Assembly (NCBI RefSeq): GCF_029961765.1
Contig: NZ_CP124681.1
Coordinates: 2,046,001-2,110,000 of the forward strand
Direction: 5' to 3'
DNA length: 64,000 bases
Source of the DNA: Nocardioides sp. QY071
Lineage (GTDB): Bacteria > Actinomycetota > Actinomycetes > Propionibacteriales > Nocardioidaceae
Below, one piece after another: positions 33,046 to 42,157 of this stretch. The number at the start of each line of letters is the position of its first letter. Positions within the stretch are counted from its first letter, which is position 1. The notes under the pieces are model-generated. The model was not told where the DNA came from. It saw only the letters and a program-made list of their open reading frames with translations, and did no database searches. The position numbers and the translations under genes are program-made.

Positions 33046-33840
33046 TCAGACGTGGCCGCTGAGCTGTGCCAGCCGGGTGGCGAGCCGGTCGACCATCGCG
33101 TTCGCCTGCTTGGCCGACAGGCCGTCGCCGTCCCCGAGGCTCGACACCGGCAGTACGTCGACCGAGAGGCGCGCGCCGCCGGCCAGCGCCCGCAGCTCGT
33201 CGACCTTGTCGCCGAACGGCGAGCCACTGCCGGGGGAGTAGCGCCGGACGACCTCGTCGAGGTCGTCGGCGAACAGGTCGGCCTTGGTGACCGCGATGAC
33301 CAGCCAGACCGGCCGGTCCCGGCGCACGGCCATCGACGCGATCCGGTGCGCGGTGATGGTCCAGTCCTCGAGCTCGGCGGCCAGCTGCTCCTCGCGCGTC
33401 GCGGTGGCGCTGCCCGTCGTACCTGCGGCGCGGCGGGGCGTCGCGTAGCCGTTGGCGACCACGTGGATCACACCGTCGACCGGCTCGTCGTGGAACACCT
33501 CGTCGAGCGCACCGAGGCGGGTCGCGGCGTTGTCGCCCGGCACGACGAGGAAGCGGAAGCCGTGGAGGCGACGCGAGCGTCGGGTACGACGCTCCATCAC
33601 CGCGGAGCCCACCTCCGCCGCACCGGCGGCCGGGCTGCGGCGGGCGAGCCGGTCGGCCAGCTGGGACTTGCCCACGCCGGTCATGCCCGTCACGGCGACG
33701 GTCGGGTAGCGCCGGCGCAGCGCGCGGTTCATCCGCTCGGGTGCGGTGGCCAGGGCGCCGAGCACGCCGGTGGCGACGGTGGCGCTCAGGGCGGCCAGGC
33801 CCGGCTTCGGCAGGACCGTGCGGGAACGACCACTTGGCAC
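33046..33840 (-). CDS. P-loop GTPase-like protein
   Basis: A 264-residue protein with a short N-terminal hydrophobic stretch (about 13-28, GLAALSATVATGVLGALA), the P-loop VAVTGMTGVGKSQLADRL (about 45-62), and a late AVTKADL that fits a TKxD-type G4 nucleotide-specificity motif. GVIHVVANGYATP lies between. This suggests a membrane-associated TRAFAC-like GTPase. The GTG at 33840 has a GAGGAG ribosome site 6 bases upstream. The gene is divergent from the ACT-domain gene. Confidence 0.7.
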   Translation of the reverse strand: MPSGRSRTVLPKPGLAALSATVATGVLGALATAPERMNRALRRRYPTVAVTGMTGVGKSQLADRLARRSPAAGAAEVGSAVMERRTRRSRRLHGFRFLVVPGDNAATRLGALDEVFHDEPVDGVIHVVANGYATPRRAAGTTGSATATREEQLAAELEDWTITAHRIASMAVRRDRPVWLVIAVTKADLFADDLDEVVRRYSPGSGSPFGDKVDELRALAGGARLSVDVLPVSSLGDGDGLSAKQANAMVDRLATRLAQLSGHV

Positions 33841-33937
33841 GACGACTCCTCGCTGCTCACGTTGCTGCTGACGCTTCCTCTGAGAGCCTACGTTTCGCGG
33901 GGGTGCCGCCCGGCACCTCCACGGCCTAGCCTGACCC

Positions 33938-34471
33938 ATGGCCACCTTCACACTCACCTGCATCGGCGACGACCGCCCCGGGCTCGTCTCCGACCTCTCG
34001 GCGCAGCTGCACGCCCACGGTGCGAGCTGGAACCGCAGCCAGATGGCGCGGCTGGCCGGCAAGTTCGCCGGGATCCTGCTGCTGGAGGTCCCCGACGCCC
34101 GTGCCGACGAGCTCGTCGCCGACCTGGCCGGGCTGGAGGGCGTCGGGCTGCAGGTCACCTTGGCCCGCACGGACGGCGCGACGGACGCGCCCGCGCTGCT
34201 GGTCGACCTCGACCTGCTCGGCGCCGACCGTCCCGGCATCGTCGCCGAGATCTCCGCGGCGCTGGCCCGCGAGCGGGTGAGCATCCGCGACCTGGTCACC
34301 GACGTCCGCGACGCACCGATGGCCGGTGGTCACCTCTTCGAGGCACGCGCGGTGCTCGAGGCGCCACAGGGCACCCGGGTCGAGGACCTGCGCGCCACGC
34401 TCGAGTCGATCGCCGACGAGCTGATGGTCGAGATCAACCTGGCCGAGTCGGACGCTGCGGCGCCGGCGTGA
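33938..34471 (+). CDS. Two-ACT-domain protein, GcvR-like
   Basis: A 177-residue protein made of two ACT domains, each opening with the ligand-site motif: CIGDDRPGLVSDLSAQL (residues 8-24) and LLGADRPGIVAEISAAL (about 93-109). The layout equals GcvR, the accessory repressor of the glycine cleavage system, and related PurU/SerB ACT pairs. Amino-acid sensing, possibly of glycine, is an inference; no DNA-binding domain is present. TAGCCT 5 bases before the ATG suggests a leaderless mRNA. Confidence 0.8.
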   Translation: MATFTLTCIGDDRPGLVSDLSAQLHAHGASWNRSQMARLAGKFAGILLLEVPDARADELVADLAGLEGVGLQVTLARTDGATDAPALLVDLDLLGADRPGIVAEISAALARERVSIRDLVTDVRDAPMAGGHLFEARAVLEAPQGTRVEDLRATLESIADELMVEINLAESDAAAPA

Positions 34472-34570
34472 ACGATGCCGGGGTGTTTGTGCGGATGTAT
34501 GAACCCGCCCGGCTGATCTGTTGCCCGCCGCGGGCTGCCGGGGGCGCGTTCACCTCGCCATGATGGCGGC

Positions 34571-35269
34571 GTGGAACCAGGGACACCTCGGGTCGCCGTC
34601 GTCACCGGCGCCGCCTCCGGCATCGGTGCGGCCGTGTGCCGCGCGCTGGAGGAGACGGGCTGGACCGTGTGCGGCATGGACATGCGGCGGGCCGACCACC
34701 TCGAGCACACGGTCGTCTGCGACGTCGCGGACCCGCACGCCGTCCGGGCCGCGCTCGCCCGGCTGCAGGCCGAGGTCGGCGCGATCGGCGCCCTCGTCAC
34801 GGCCGCCGGCCACTACGAGCTGGTGCCGTTCGCCGAGATCACCGAGGACCGCTGGGCGCGGATGATGCGCGTCCATGTCGGCGGCCTGCTCAACCCGGTG
34901 CGCGAGGTGCTGCCCGGCATGATCGAGCGAGGCGAGGGCGCGATCGTCGCGATCTCCTCCGAGCTCGGCATCGGCGGCACCGAGAGCGAGGCGCACTACT
35001 CCGCGGCGAAGGGCGCGATCCTCGGCTTCGTCCGCAGCCTCGGCGCCGAGGTCGCCGGGCACGGCGTCCGCGTGAACGCGGTGGCCCCCGGCCCGACCGA
35101 CACCCCGCTGCTGCCCGCGCCGCAGCGCACGCCCGAGTACCTCGCCTCACTGCCCGCCCGCGCACTCGGCCTGCCCGAGGACATCGCGCAAGCGGTGCAG
35201 TTCCTCGTCGACGAGGGCGGGTTCTGCTTCGGCGAGGTCGTCTCGCCCAACATGGGAGCGGTGATCTGA
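34571..35269 (+). CDS. Short-chain dehydrogenase/reductase
   Basis: A 232-residue classical SDR. The cofactor loop is VTGAASGIGAAVC, the Asp in TVCGMDMRR suggests NAD preference, and the catalytic residues are the Ser in VAISSELG and YSAAK (Tyr/Lys). C-terminal PGPTDTPLL is typical. GTG at 34571 is preceded 6 bases upstream by CATGAT with no ribosome site. The stop overlaps the next SDR (TGATG). It is the first gene of an SDR-SDR-deacetylase operon leading to the PucR regulator. Its substrate is unknown. Confidence 0.85.
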   Translation: MEPGTPRVAVVTGAASGIGAAVCRALEETGWTVCGMDMRRADHLEHTVVCDVADPHAVRAALARLQAEVGAIGALVTAAGHYELVPFAEITEDRWARMMRVHVGGLLNPVREVLPGMIERGEGAIVAISSELGIGGTESEAHYSAAKGAILGFVRSLGAEVAGHGVRVNAVAPGPTDTPLLPAPQRTPEYLASLPARALGLPEDIAQAVQFLVDEGGFCFGEVVSPNMGAVI

Positions 35270-36048
35270 TGAGCGACGTCCAGCCCCCGCGCCGCCAGGA
35301 CGGACGCGTCGCGGTCGTCACCGGCGCCACCCAGGGCATCGGGCGCGCCATCGCGCTGCGTCTGGCCGCCGAGGGCGCCACGGTCGGCGTCAACGGCCGC
35401 GCCGAGTCCGAGCAGATGCGCGAGGTCGTCGCGCTCACCGGTGGCTTCCCGGTGGTGGCCGACATGGCCGAGCCGACCTCCGTGCGTACGGCGCTCGCCC
35501 AGGTCGAGCGGGAGCACGGCCCGGTCGACGTGCTGGTCTGCAACGCGGCGTACATGTCGATGAGCCCGCTCCTCGACCAGCCGCTCGACGACTGGTGGCG
35601 CAACATCGACACCAACCTGTCCGGCACCTACCGCTGCATCCAGTCGGTGCTGCCGGGCATGCGGAGCAAGGGCCGCGGCAACATCGTGGTCATCACCTCC
35701 GAGTGGGGCGTCGTCGGCTGGCCGAACGCGACGGCGTACGCCACCTCCAAGGCCGGCCTGATCGCCCTGACCAAGTCGCTCGGCCGCGAGCTCGCACCGG
35801 AGGGCATCACCGTCAACGCGGTCGCGCCCGGCATCGTCGACACCCCGCAGCTGCAGGTCGACGCCGCCGACGCGGGCCTGACGCTGGAGCAGATGCGCGC
35901 CGAGTACGGCAGGGCGATCCCCGCAGGGCGGATCGGTCGTCCCGAGGAGATCGCCGCCACTGTCGCGCTGCTCGCCCGCCCCGACCTGACGGCCTTCGTC
36001 GGCCAGACCCTCTCGGCCAACGGCGGCAGCACCAGGGCGCGGGCGTGA
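35269..36048 (+). CDS. Short-chain dehydrogenase/reductase (FabG-like)
   Basis: A 259-residue classical SDR with VVTGATQGIGRAIALRLA, the catalytic Ser in VVITSEWG, YATSK (Tyr/Lys) and VNAVAPGIVDTPQL. The Asn-Arg in VGVNGRAES favours NADP. It overlaps the previous SDR at the start and the deacetylase gene by 4 bases at the end. The two SDRs are only distantly alike, so this is not a recent duplication. A catabolic dehydrogenase is more likely than a fatty-acid enzyme here because of the neighbours. Confidence 0.88.
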   Translation: MSDVQPPRRQDGRVAVVTGATQGIGRAIALRLAAEGATVGVNGRAESEQMREVVALTGGFPVVADMAEPTSVRTALAQVEREHGPVDVLVCNAAYMSMSPLLDQPLDDWWRNIDTNLSGTYRCIQSVLPGMRSKGRGNIVVITSEWGVVGWPNATAYATSKAGLIALTKSLGRELAPEGITVNAVAPGIVDTPQLQVDAADAGLTLEQMRAEYGRAIPAGRIGRPEEIAATVALLARPDLTAFVGQTLSANGGSTRARA

Positions 36049-36938
36049 CGGGCGACGCCACCCTCCCGGCCGGCCCGATCGCCTGGCCAGCCGGCTTCCG
36101 CGCCGCCGCCAACCTCGGCTTCGACCTCGACTCCGAGGACGTCGCGCTCACCATCGACGCCGGCACCCGGGACCGGCTCTCGGTGATGAGCCACCAGGCG
36201 TACGGCGTCCTGACCGGCGTCCCGCGCGTGCTGGACCTGCTCGGTCGGTTCGACCTGAGGGCCACCTTCTTCGCGCCCGGCTACACCGTCGAGCGCTATC
36301 CGGACCTGCTGCGCCGGATCCGCGACGCCGGCCACGAGATCGCCCACCACGGGTTCATGCACGAGGCCATGGCCGGGCTGTCGTACGACGAGGAGGCCGC
36401 CGTCATCGACCGGGGGCTCGAGTCGCTGGACAAGGTGCTCGGCGTGCGTCCCGTCGGCTATCGCGCCCCGCTGTGGGAGACGTCGTACGCCACCGCGGAG
36501 ATCCTCCTCGACCGCGGCTTCCTCTACGACTCCAGCCTCATGGACTCCGACCTGCCCTACGAGCTGGCCGAGCGGCCGGGGGAGGGCGCCCGCTCGATCG
36601 TGGAGATCCCGGTCTCGTGGGCGCTCGACGACTGGGAGCAGTTCGCGTTCGTGCCCGAGGTGTTCGGGCCCGGGGTGATCGAGGACCCGGCCAAGGCACT
36701 GTCGATGTGGACCGGCGAGCTGACCGAGGCCCACCGCTACGAGTCCTGCTTCACGCTGACCATCCACCCGTTCCTCAGCGGTCGGCTCGGACGGATCCGG
36801 GCGTTGGAGTCGCTGCTCGAGACGATGGCCGCGATGCCGGACCTGTGGGTCACCACGTGCGGCGAGATCGCCCGGCACGTGCGCGGCCTGGACCTGGTCC
36901 CGCGGGTCTTCCCGCAGCCGGAGATCGAGGACCGCTGA
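36045..36938 (+). CDS. CE4 polysaccharide deacetylase-family hydrolase (imidase/HpPgdA-like)
   Basis: A 297-residue NodB-fold protein: LGFDLDSED takes the place of the usual DD metal motif, AGHEIAHHGFMHEAM gives the HxxxH-type ligands, and GYRAPLWETSYATAEILL and YDSSLMDSDLPYEL follow. The last segments are typical of the HpPgdA/PuuE-like branch, which includes cyclic-imide hydrolases and allantoinase-like enzymes rather than cell-wall deacetylases. No signal peptide is seen, so it is cytoplasmic, which fits a small-molecule amidohydrolase. GTG at 36045 overlaps the SDR stop. The next gene is a PucR regulator. Confidence 0.78.
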   Translation: MTGDATLPAGPIAWPAGFRAAANLGFDLDSEDVALTIDAGTRDRLSVMSHQAYGVLTGVPRVLDLLGRFDLRATFFAPGYTVERYPDLLRRIRDAGHEIAHHGFMHEAMAGLSYDEEAAVIDRGLESLDKVLGVRPVGYRAPLWETSYATAEILLDRGFLYDSSLMDSDLPYELAERPGEGARSIVEIPVSWALDDWEQFAFVPEVFGPGVIEDPAKALSMWTGELTEAHRYESCFTLTIHPFLSGRLGRIRALESLLETMAAMPDLWVTTCGEIARHVRGLDLVPRVFPQPEIEDR

Positions 36939-36966
36939 CGGCGGCCCGAGCCCCTATCCTCGCCCC

Positions 36967-38493
36967 ATGGCGATCACCGTCGCGGACCTGCTCGAGATGC
37001 AGCACCTGCGGCTGCACCTGGTCTCGGGCAAGGGCGGCGTGGGTCGCTCGGTCTCGTGGACGCACGGCTCGGACCTGCCCGAGCCGTGGCGCTGGCTGAC
37101 CGGCGGCGAGCTGCTGCTCACCAACGGGATGTCCTTCCCCGCGGGCGGCGCCGAGCAGCAGGAGCTGATCGAGAGGCTCGACGAGGCCGGCGCCAGCGCG
37201 CTCGCGATCGGCGAGAAGATGTACTGCCCACCGCTCACCGACGAGCTGCTCGCCACCAGCGAGCGCCTCGGGCTGAGCGTGCTGTCGGTGGAGTACCCGA
37301 TGCCGTTCGTCGCGATCTCCCAGGCCGTCGCCGCGGCCAACCTGCTCGAGCAGTCCGACCGGCTGGTGCGCACCGAGAAGATCTACCGGACCGTGCAGCG
37401 CATGGTCGCCACCCACGACGGCGCCTCGGTGCTGCGCGTTCCGCTGGCCCAGGTCCTCGGCTGCGAGGTGCACGTGTGCCACCGCGAGTCGGGGGAGCCG
37501 TGGTACCCCGAGGACCCGCGGTTCGACCCGGTGCTGGCAGAGGCGCTCCACGAGATCACGCGCGGTACGGCGGACCTGCGGGCGGGCGCGCTCGTCGTGC
37601 CCCTCGCCGACGGGCGCGACCTGCGGCTGATCGACATCCCGACCCAGCAGGGCGCGCTGATGGTGCTGGTCTCGCAGGGCCGCAGCCCGGTCGACGCGAT
37701 CCTCATGCAGCACGCGGTGACGGTGCTCGCCCTGGAGCTGTCCCAGAGCGTGGTCGCCAACGAGCACCGGCGGCGGATCGGCGCCGAGCTGTTGGCCCAG
37801 CTGCTCGAGGGCCGGGTCGAGGCGCGCGCCGCCGGCCGCCAGCTCAAGGGGATCGGCGTCGGTCCCGCGAAGGCGCGCCTGTACGCCGTCAGCGGCGACG
37901 ACGCCGGCCGGCTTCGCGACGTCCACATCGCCCTGTGGCGCAACGGGATCGGCCACGTCGTCACCTACCGCGCCGGGGTCCTCTACGTACTGGCGTCCTC
38001 GGCGACCGAGGTGCAGGACGTGCTCCGCGCCGACCTCGGCCCGCAGGCGCTGATCGGCGTGAGCGCGCCGCTGGGCAGCCCCGACCGAGCGCCGGAGGCG
38101 CTGCGCGAGGCGGCCTGGGCGCTGCGCGCTGCGGAGGGTTCGGTGGGACGCACCTTCCACTACGGCGACGCCAGCCCGATCATCGGCGTCGGGGGACTCG
38201 ACGACGCCGCGGCGCTGGTCTCCCGCGTGCTCGGGCCGCTGCTGGAGTACGAGCGGGTGCACGACACCCCGCTGCTCGCCACCCTCGACGCCTTCCTCGG
38301 CCACCAGCGCTCCTGGCAGCGCACCGCCGACGCGCTCCAGGTGCACCGGCAGACCGTGCTCTACCGGATCCGCAAGGTCGAGGAGATCACCGGCCGCACC
38401 ACCAGCGAGACCGCCGACATCGCCGAGCTCTGGCTCGCGCTGCGTGCGCAGTCGCTGATCGCGCCCGCCAAGGGGCCGGCGCACCACTCCTGA
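36967..38493 (+). CDS. PucR-family transcriptional regulator
   Basis: A 508-residue regulator: an N-terminal PucR domain (ITVADLLEMQHLRLHLVSGK then TNGMSFPAGG), a GGDEF-like central part and a C-terminal PucR helix-turn-helix (LDAFLGHQRSWQRTADALQV, HRQTVLYRIRKVEEITGR). Relatives activate purine, allantoin, GABA or similar nitrogen catabolic genes. TATCCT lies 6 bases before the ATG, so the mRNA is probably leaderless. It directly precedes the GMC/ALDH/NCS1/ureohydrolase operon on the same strand and is its most likely regulator. Confidence 0.9.
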   Translation: MAITVADLLEMQHLRLHLVSGKGGVGRSVSWTHGSDLPEPWRWLTGGELLLTNGMSFPAGGAEQQELIERLDEAGASALAIGEKMYCPPLTDELLATSERLGLSVLSVEYPMPFVAISQAVAAANLLEQSDRLVRTEKIYRTVQRMVATHDGASVLRVPLAQVLGCEVHVCHRESGEPWYPEDPRFDPVLAEALHEITRGTADLRAGALVVPLADGRDLRLIDIPTQQGALMVLVSQGRSPVDAILMQHAVTVLALELSQSVVANEHRRRIGAELLAQLLEGRVEARAAGRQLKGIGVGPAKARLYAVSGDDAGRLRDVHIALWRNGIGHVVTYRAGVLYVLASSATEVQDVLRADLGPQALIGVSAPLGSPDRAPEALREAAWALRAAEGSVGRTFHYGDASPIIGVGGLDDAAALVSRVLGPLLEYERVHDTPLLATLDAFLGHQRSWQRTADALQVHRQTVLYRIRKVEEITGRTTSETADIAELWLALRAQSLIAPAKGPAHHS

Positions 38494-38632
38494 ACCTCCC
38501 GACTCCTCCCCGGGGTTGTGCGATCGCACGAAACCTCTCGTGCCGAGTGTGGCGGATCGCGGGCAGACCTGTGACCTGGGTCGCAGGCAGTCTGAACCCA
38601 CCGGAAAGCGACCACCGACCCGCAGAGGAAGT

Positions 38633-40261
38633 GTGAACGTGCAGGGAGCAGTCGAGGACGCCGACGTCCTGATCGTCGGTGCCGGACCGTCAGGCGCGGT
38701 CGCGGCGTACGAGCTGGCCCGGCGCGGGTTCAAGGTCGTCTGCCTCGAGCAGGGCGACTGGAACCTCCCCGACGACTTCACCGGCGACAAGCCGCAGTGG
38801 GACCTGGCCCGCCTCAAGCAGTGGCACCCCAGTCCCAACACGCGGGGCAACGACGCCGACTACCCCGTCAACGCCGAGAACAGCCCGCTCGAGCCGCTCA
38901 TGTTCAACGGCGTCGGCGGCAGCAGCATCCTCTACTCCGGTCACTGGGTCCGCGCCCTCCCGTCGGACTTCCGCGTCAAGACTCTCGACGGTGTCGCGGA
39001 GGACTGGCCGTTCACCTACGAGGACCTCCGCCCGTTCTACGACGAGGTCACCCATCACATCGGCGCCTCGGGACTCGAGGGGGACCCGTCGTACCCCGAC
39101 GCCCACACCTTCCCGCTGCCGCCGCTGCCGATCGGCAAGGCCGGGCTGCGCGCTGCGCGCGGCATGGACAAGCTCGGCTGGCACTGGTGGCCGGCGCCCA
39201 ACGCGATCGCCTCGCGCGCCTTCCGCAACCGCCCCGCCTGCCAGCGGTACGGCGCCTGCGAGTCCGGCTGCCCCGCCGGCGCCAAGGCCAGCGCGGACCT
39301 GACCTACTGGCCCGACGCGATCGCCGCCGGCGCCGTTCTCCTCACCGGCGCCCGGGTGCGCTCGCTGACCACCGACGAGAAGGGCCTGGTCGCCGGCGCC
39401 GAGTACGTCGACCGCGACGGCCACTGGCACCACCAACGCGCGGGCATCACGATCCTGGCCGCCAACGGCCTCGGTACGCCGAGGATCCTGCTCAACTCCG
39501 CCACGTCCGCCCACCCCGACGGCCTCGCCAACTCCTCCGGCCTGGTCGGCAAGCGGTTGATGATCCACCCCTACGCGTCGGTCTACGGCGTCTACGACGA
39601 GGACCTGGAGAGCCACCTCGGACCCGCCGGGCAGGCCCTGCAGTCGCTGGAGTTCTACGAGACCGACGAGTCCCGCGGCTTCGTGCGCGGAGGCAAGTGG
39701 AACCTGATGCCGACGCCCGGCCCGCTCAACCGGGTGCTCTGGGAGCCCGGCACCGACTGGCGCGACGGCTTCGGCAGCCGCTTCCACGACAGGCTCAGCG
39801 GCACCTTCGGCCGCACCCTCGAGTGGGGGATCACCACCGAGGACCTGCCCGACGAGAGCAACGAGGTCGTGCTCGACACCGACGCCACCGACTCCGACGG
39901 GATCCCGGCCGCCCGGATCAACTACCGGATCGGCGAGAACAACCAGCGGCTGCTCGACTTCCACATCGCCCGCGCGGTCGAGGCACACGAGGCGGCCGGT
40001 GCGATCAGCACCGAGGTGGTGCCGGTGGTCCGCGACAGCGGCTGGCACCTGCTCGGCAGCGCCCGGATGGGCGAGGACCGAGCCGACTCCGTCGTCGACC
40101 AGTGGGGCCGCTCGCACGACATCCCCAACCTCTTCGTCCTCGACGGCAGCAACTTCGTGACGTCCACCGGCGTGAACCCGACCGCCACGATCATGGCGAT
40201 CGCCCTGCGCGCCGCCCGCCACCTCGCCGACCACCGGCACGACCAGGTCTCCGCCTCCTGA
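38633..40261 (+). CDS. GMC-family FAD-dependent alcohol dehydrogenase, large subunit
   Basis: A 542-residue flavoprotein. FAD loop DVLIVGAGPSGAVAAYELAR, then the Cys-rich segment CQRYGACESGCPAGAKAS (about 205-222) seen in membrane-linked gluconate/sorbitol dehydrogenases, and C-terminal GSARMG with DGSNFVTSTGVNPTATIMAI, the GMC active-site and FAD-binding end. It probably oxidises an alcohol to an aldehyde and passes electrons to a carrier with the small protein that follows. GTG at 38633 is used; GTG at 38639 would sit better (10 bases) from the AGAGGA ribosome site. No Tat or Sec signal is seen. Confidence 0.85.
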   Translation: MNVQGAVEDADVLIVGAGPSGAVAAYELARRGFKVVCLEQGDWNLPDDFTGDKPQWDLARLKQWHPSPNTRGNDADYPVNAENSPLEPLMFNGVGGSSILYSGHWVRALPSDFRVKTLDGVAEDWPFTYEDLRPFYDEVTHHIGASGLEGDPSYPDAHTFPLPPLPIGKAGLRAARGMDKLGWHWWPAPNAIASRAFRNRPACQRYGACESGCPAGAKASADLTYWPDAIAAGAVLLTGARVRSLTTDEKGLVAGAEYVDRDGHWHHQRAGITILAANGLGTPRILLNSATSAHPDGLANSSGLVGKRLMIHPYASVYGVYDEDLESHLGPAGQALQSLEFYETDESRGFVRGGKWNLMPTPGPLNRVLWEPGTDWRDGFGSRFHDRLSGTFGRTLEWGITTEDLPDESNEVVLDTDATDSDGIPAARINYRIGENNQRLLDFHIARAVEAHEAAGAISTEVVPVVRDSGWHLLGSARMGEDRADSVVDQWGRSHDIPNLFVLDGSNFVTSTGVNPTATIMAIALRAARHLADHRHDQVSAS

Positions 40262-40291
40262 CGGCCACGACGGACTGCAAAGGACTCCGCG

Positions 40292-40699
40292 ATGCTCGAC
40301 CCCACTGCCCGCGACCGCCTGGCCACCCTGGCCGACGTGCTCATCCCCGGCTCGGGTGACTTCCCGTCCGCGTCGGGGGCCGGCGTACCCAACGACCTGA
40401 TCGACCGCGCCCTCGGGTTCCGCCCCGACCTGGTGCCCGCCTTCACCCGTGCGCTCGACCTCGCCGACGGTCTGGACGCCGAGGCCGCACTGGACCTGAT
40501 CTCCAGCACGCACATCGCCGAGTTCGAGGCGCTCTCCACGCTGGTCTCCGGTGCCTACCTGCAGAGCCCGCAGGTGCAGCAGGCGCTCAACCACCGCCCG
40601 GCGCCGCGCCAGGCCAACGACGACATCGACACCTACGTCGACCTGCTCGAGGTCGTCGTCGACCGCGGCTTCGACATCCACGGGGCGGACCTGTCGTGA
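40292..40699 (+). CDS. Small subunit-like protein of the GMC dehydrogenase (gluconate 2-dehydrogenase subunit 3 type)
   Basis: A 135-residue all-helical protein starting LDPTARDRLATLADVLIPGS, with HIAEFEALSTLVSGAYLQSP and YVDLLEVVVDRGFDIHG. This resembles the gluconate 2-dehydrogenase subunit 3 family, usually encoded beside a GMC flavoprotein subunit. It lacks a signal peptide or Tat motif, unlike many family members. It starts 30 bases after the GMC gene and its stop overlaps the ALDH start (GTGA), so it is part of the same operon. It probably stabilises or couples the large subunit. Confidence 0.75.
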   Translation: MLDPTARDRLATLADVLIPGSGDFPSASGAGVPNDLIDRALGFRPDLVPAFTRALDLADGLDAEAALDLISSTHIAEFEALSTLVSGAYLQSPQVQQALNHRPAPRQANDDIDTYVDLLEVVVDRGFDIHGADLS

Positions 40700-42132
40700 C
40701 CACGACGCTGTCCCACGTCATCGACGGAGCCGCCTGGGAGGGCGACGGGCCCGCGACCCAGGAGGTCGTGGACCCGTCCACCGAGCAGGTCCTCGCCCAC
40801 GCCCGTCGCGGCACCGCCGCCGACGTCGACCGGGCCGTCGGCGCGGCCCGCCGTGCGAGTGCCGGCTGGGGGCGGCGAACGCCGAAGGACCGCGCCGACA
40901 CGCTCCTCGCGATCGCCGCGGTGGTCGACGAGCACGCCGCCGAGCTGGCCGAGCTGGAGTCCCGCAACACGGGCAAGCCGCCGGGCCTGGCATCCGATGA
41001 CGTCGCCGGCACCGCCGACACCTTCCGGTTCATGGCCGGCGCGGTCCGCGCGCAGGTCGCGCTCGCTGCGGGGGAGTACGTCGAAGGCAGCACCTCGACG
41101 ATCGTGCGCGAACCGGTCGGCGTGGTCGGCGCGATCACGCCGTGGAACTACCCGCTGCTGATGGCCGCGTGGAAGCTCGGGCCGATCCTCGCCGCCGGCA
41201 ACACCTGCGTGCTCAAGCCTTCCGAGCAGACCCCGCTCAGCACCCTGCGCCTGGCCGAGCTCGTCGCCGACGTCCTGCCGTCCGGTGTCCTCAACGTCGT
41301 CACCGGCGACGGCGCGGTCGTCGGCGCCGCGATCGCCACCCACCCCGGCATCGACCTGGTCTCGGTCACCGGCAGCGTCTCCAGCGGTCGAGCCGTCGCC
41401 GCTGCCGCGGCTGCCACCCTCAAGCGGGTCCACCTCGAGCTCGGCGGCAAGGCACCGGTCCTCGTGCTCGCCGACGCCGACCTCGACGCGGTGGCCGAGG
41501 GCATCGTGTTCGCCGGCTTCGGCAACACCGGCCAGGACTGCGGCGCGGCCTGCCGGGTGATCGTCGACGCCGCCGTCCACGACGACCTCGTCGCCCGCCT
41601 CGTGAAGCGGGTCGAGGCGATGGTCGTCGGCGCCCCGACCGAGGGCGAGGACGTCGAGATGGGACCGCTCGTCTCCCGCGAGCACCACGCCCGCGTCGTC
41701 GCCGCCCTCGAGCGGGCCTACGCCGACGGCGCCCGCGCCGCGGTCGGGGGCAAGGTCCCCGACCGGCCCGGCTTCTTCGTCGAGCCCACCGTCCTGGTCG
41801 ACATCCCCTCCGGTGCCGCCTGCACGACCGAGGAGATCTTCGGCCCGGTCGTCACCGTCGAGGCCTTCACCGAGGTGGACGCCGCGATCGAGGCCGCCAA
41901 CGCGACGCCGTACGGGCTCTCGGCCTCGGTGTGGACCGAGAGTGCCCGGCACGCGGCGTCCCTGCCCGGTCGCCTCGACTTCGGGACGGTCTGGGTCAAC
42001 GACCACCTCGCCTTCGCCACGGAGATGCCGTGGGGCGGCTTCAAGTCATCCGGCTACGGCCGCGACCTGTCGGCGTACGCGCTCGACGACTACTCACGCA
42101 CCAAGCACGTCATGGTCAAGCACCACGCGTGA
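40696..42132 (+). CDS. Aldehyde dehydrogenase, aminobutyraldehyde/betaine-aldehyde type
   Basis: A 478-residue NAD(P)-dependent ALDH. ITPWNYPLLMAAWKLGPILA, the Glu in LELGGKAPVLV and the nucleophile Cys in GNTGQDCGAACRV are present, along with EEIFGPVVTVEAF. The C-terminal GGFKSSGYGRDLSAYALDDY followed by KHVMVKHH resembles PatD/KauB aminobutyraldehyde dehydrogenases. It probably oxidises the aldehyde made by the GMC enzyme, or an amino- or guanidino-aldehyde, to the acid. GTG at 40696 overlaps the preceding stop. A 25-base gap with GAAGGA leads to the permease gene. Confidence 0.9.
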   Translation: MTTTLSHVIDGAAWEGDGPATQEVVDPSTEQVLAHARRGTAADVDRAVGAARRASAGWGRRTPKDRADTLLAIAAVVDEHAAELAELESRNTGKPPGLASDDVAGTADTFRFMAGAVRAQVALAAGEYVEGSTSTIVREPVGVVGAITPWNYPLLMAAWKLGPILAAGNTCVLKPSEQTPLSTLRLAELVADVLPSGVLNVVTGDGAVVGAAIATHPGIDLVSVTGSVSSGRAVAAAAAATLKRVHLELGGKAPVLVLADADLDAVAEGIVFAGFGNTGQDCGAACRVIVDAAVHDDLVARLVKRVEAMVVGAPTEGEDVEMGPLVSREHHARVVAALERAYADGARAAVGGKVPDRPGFFVEPTVLVDIPSGAACTTEEIFGPVVTVEAFTEVDAAIEAANATPYGLSASVWTESARHAASLPGRLDFGTVWVNDHLAFATEMPWGGFKSSGYGRDLSAYALDDYSRTKHVMVKHHA

Positions 42133-42157
42133 CCCTCAGCAGCGAAGGAACACCGCC

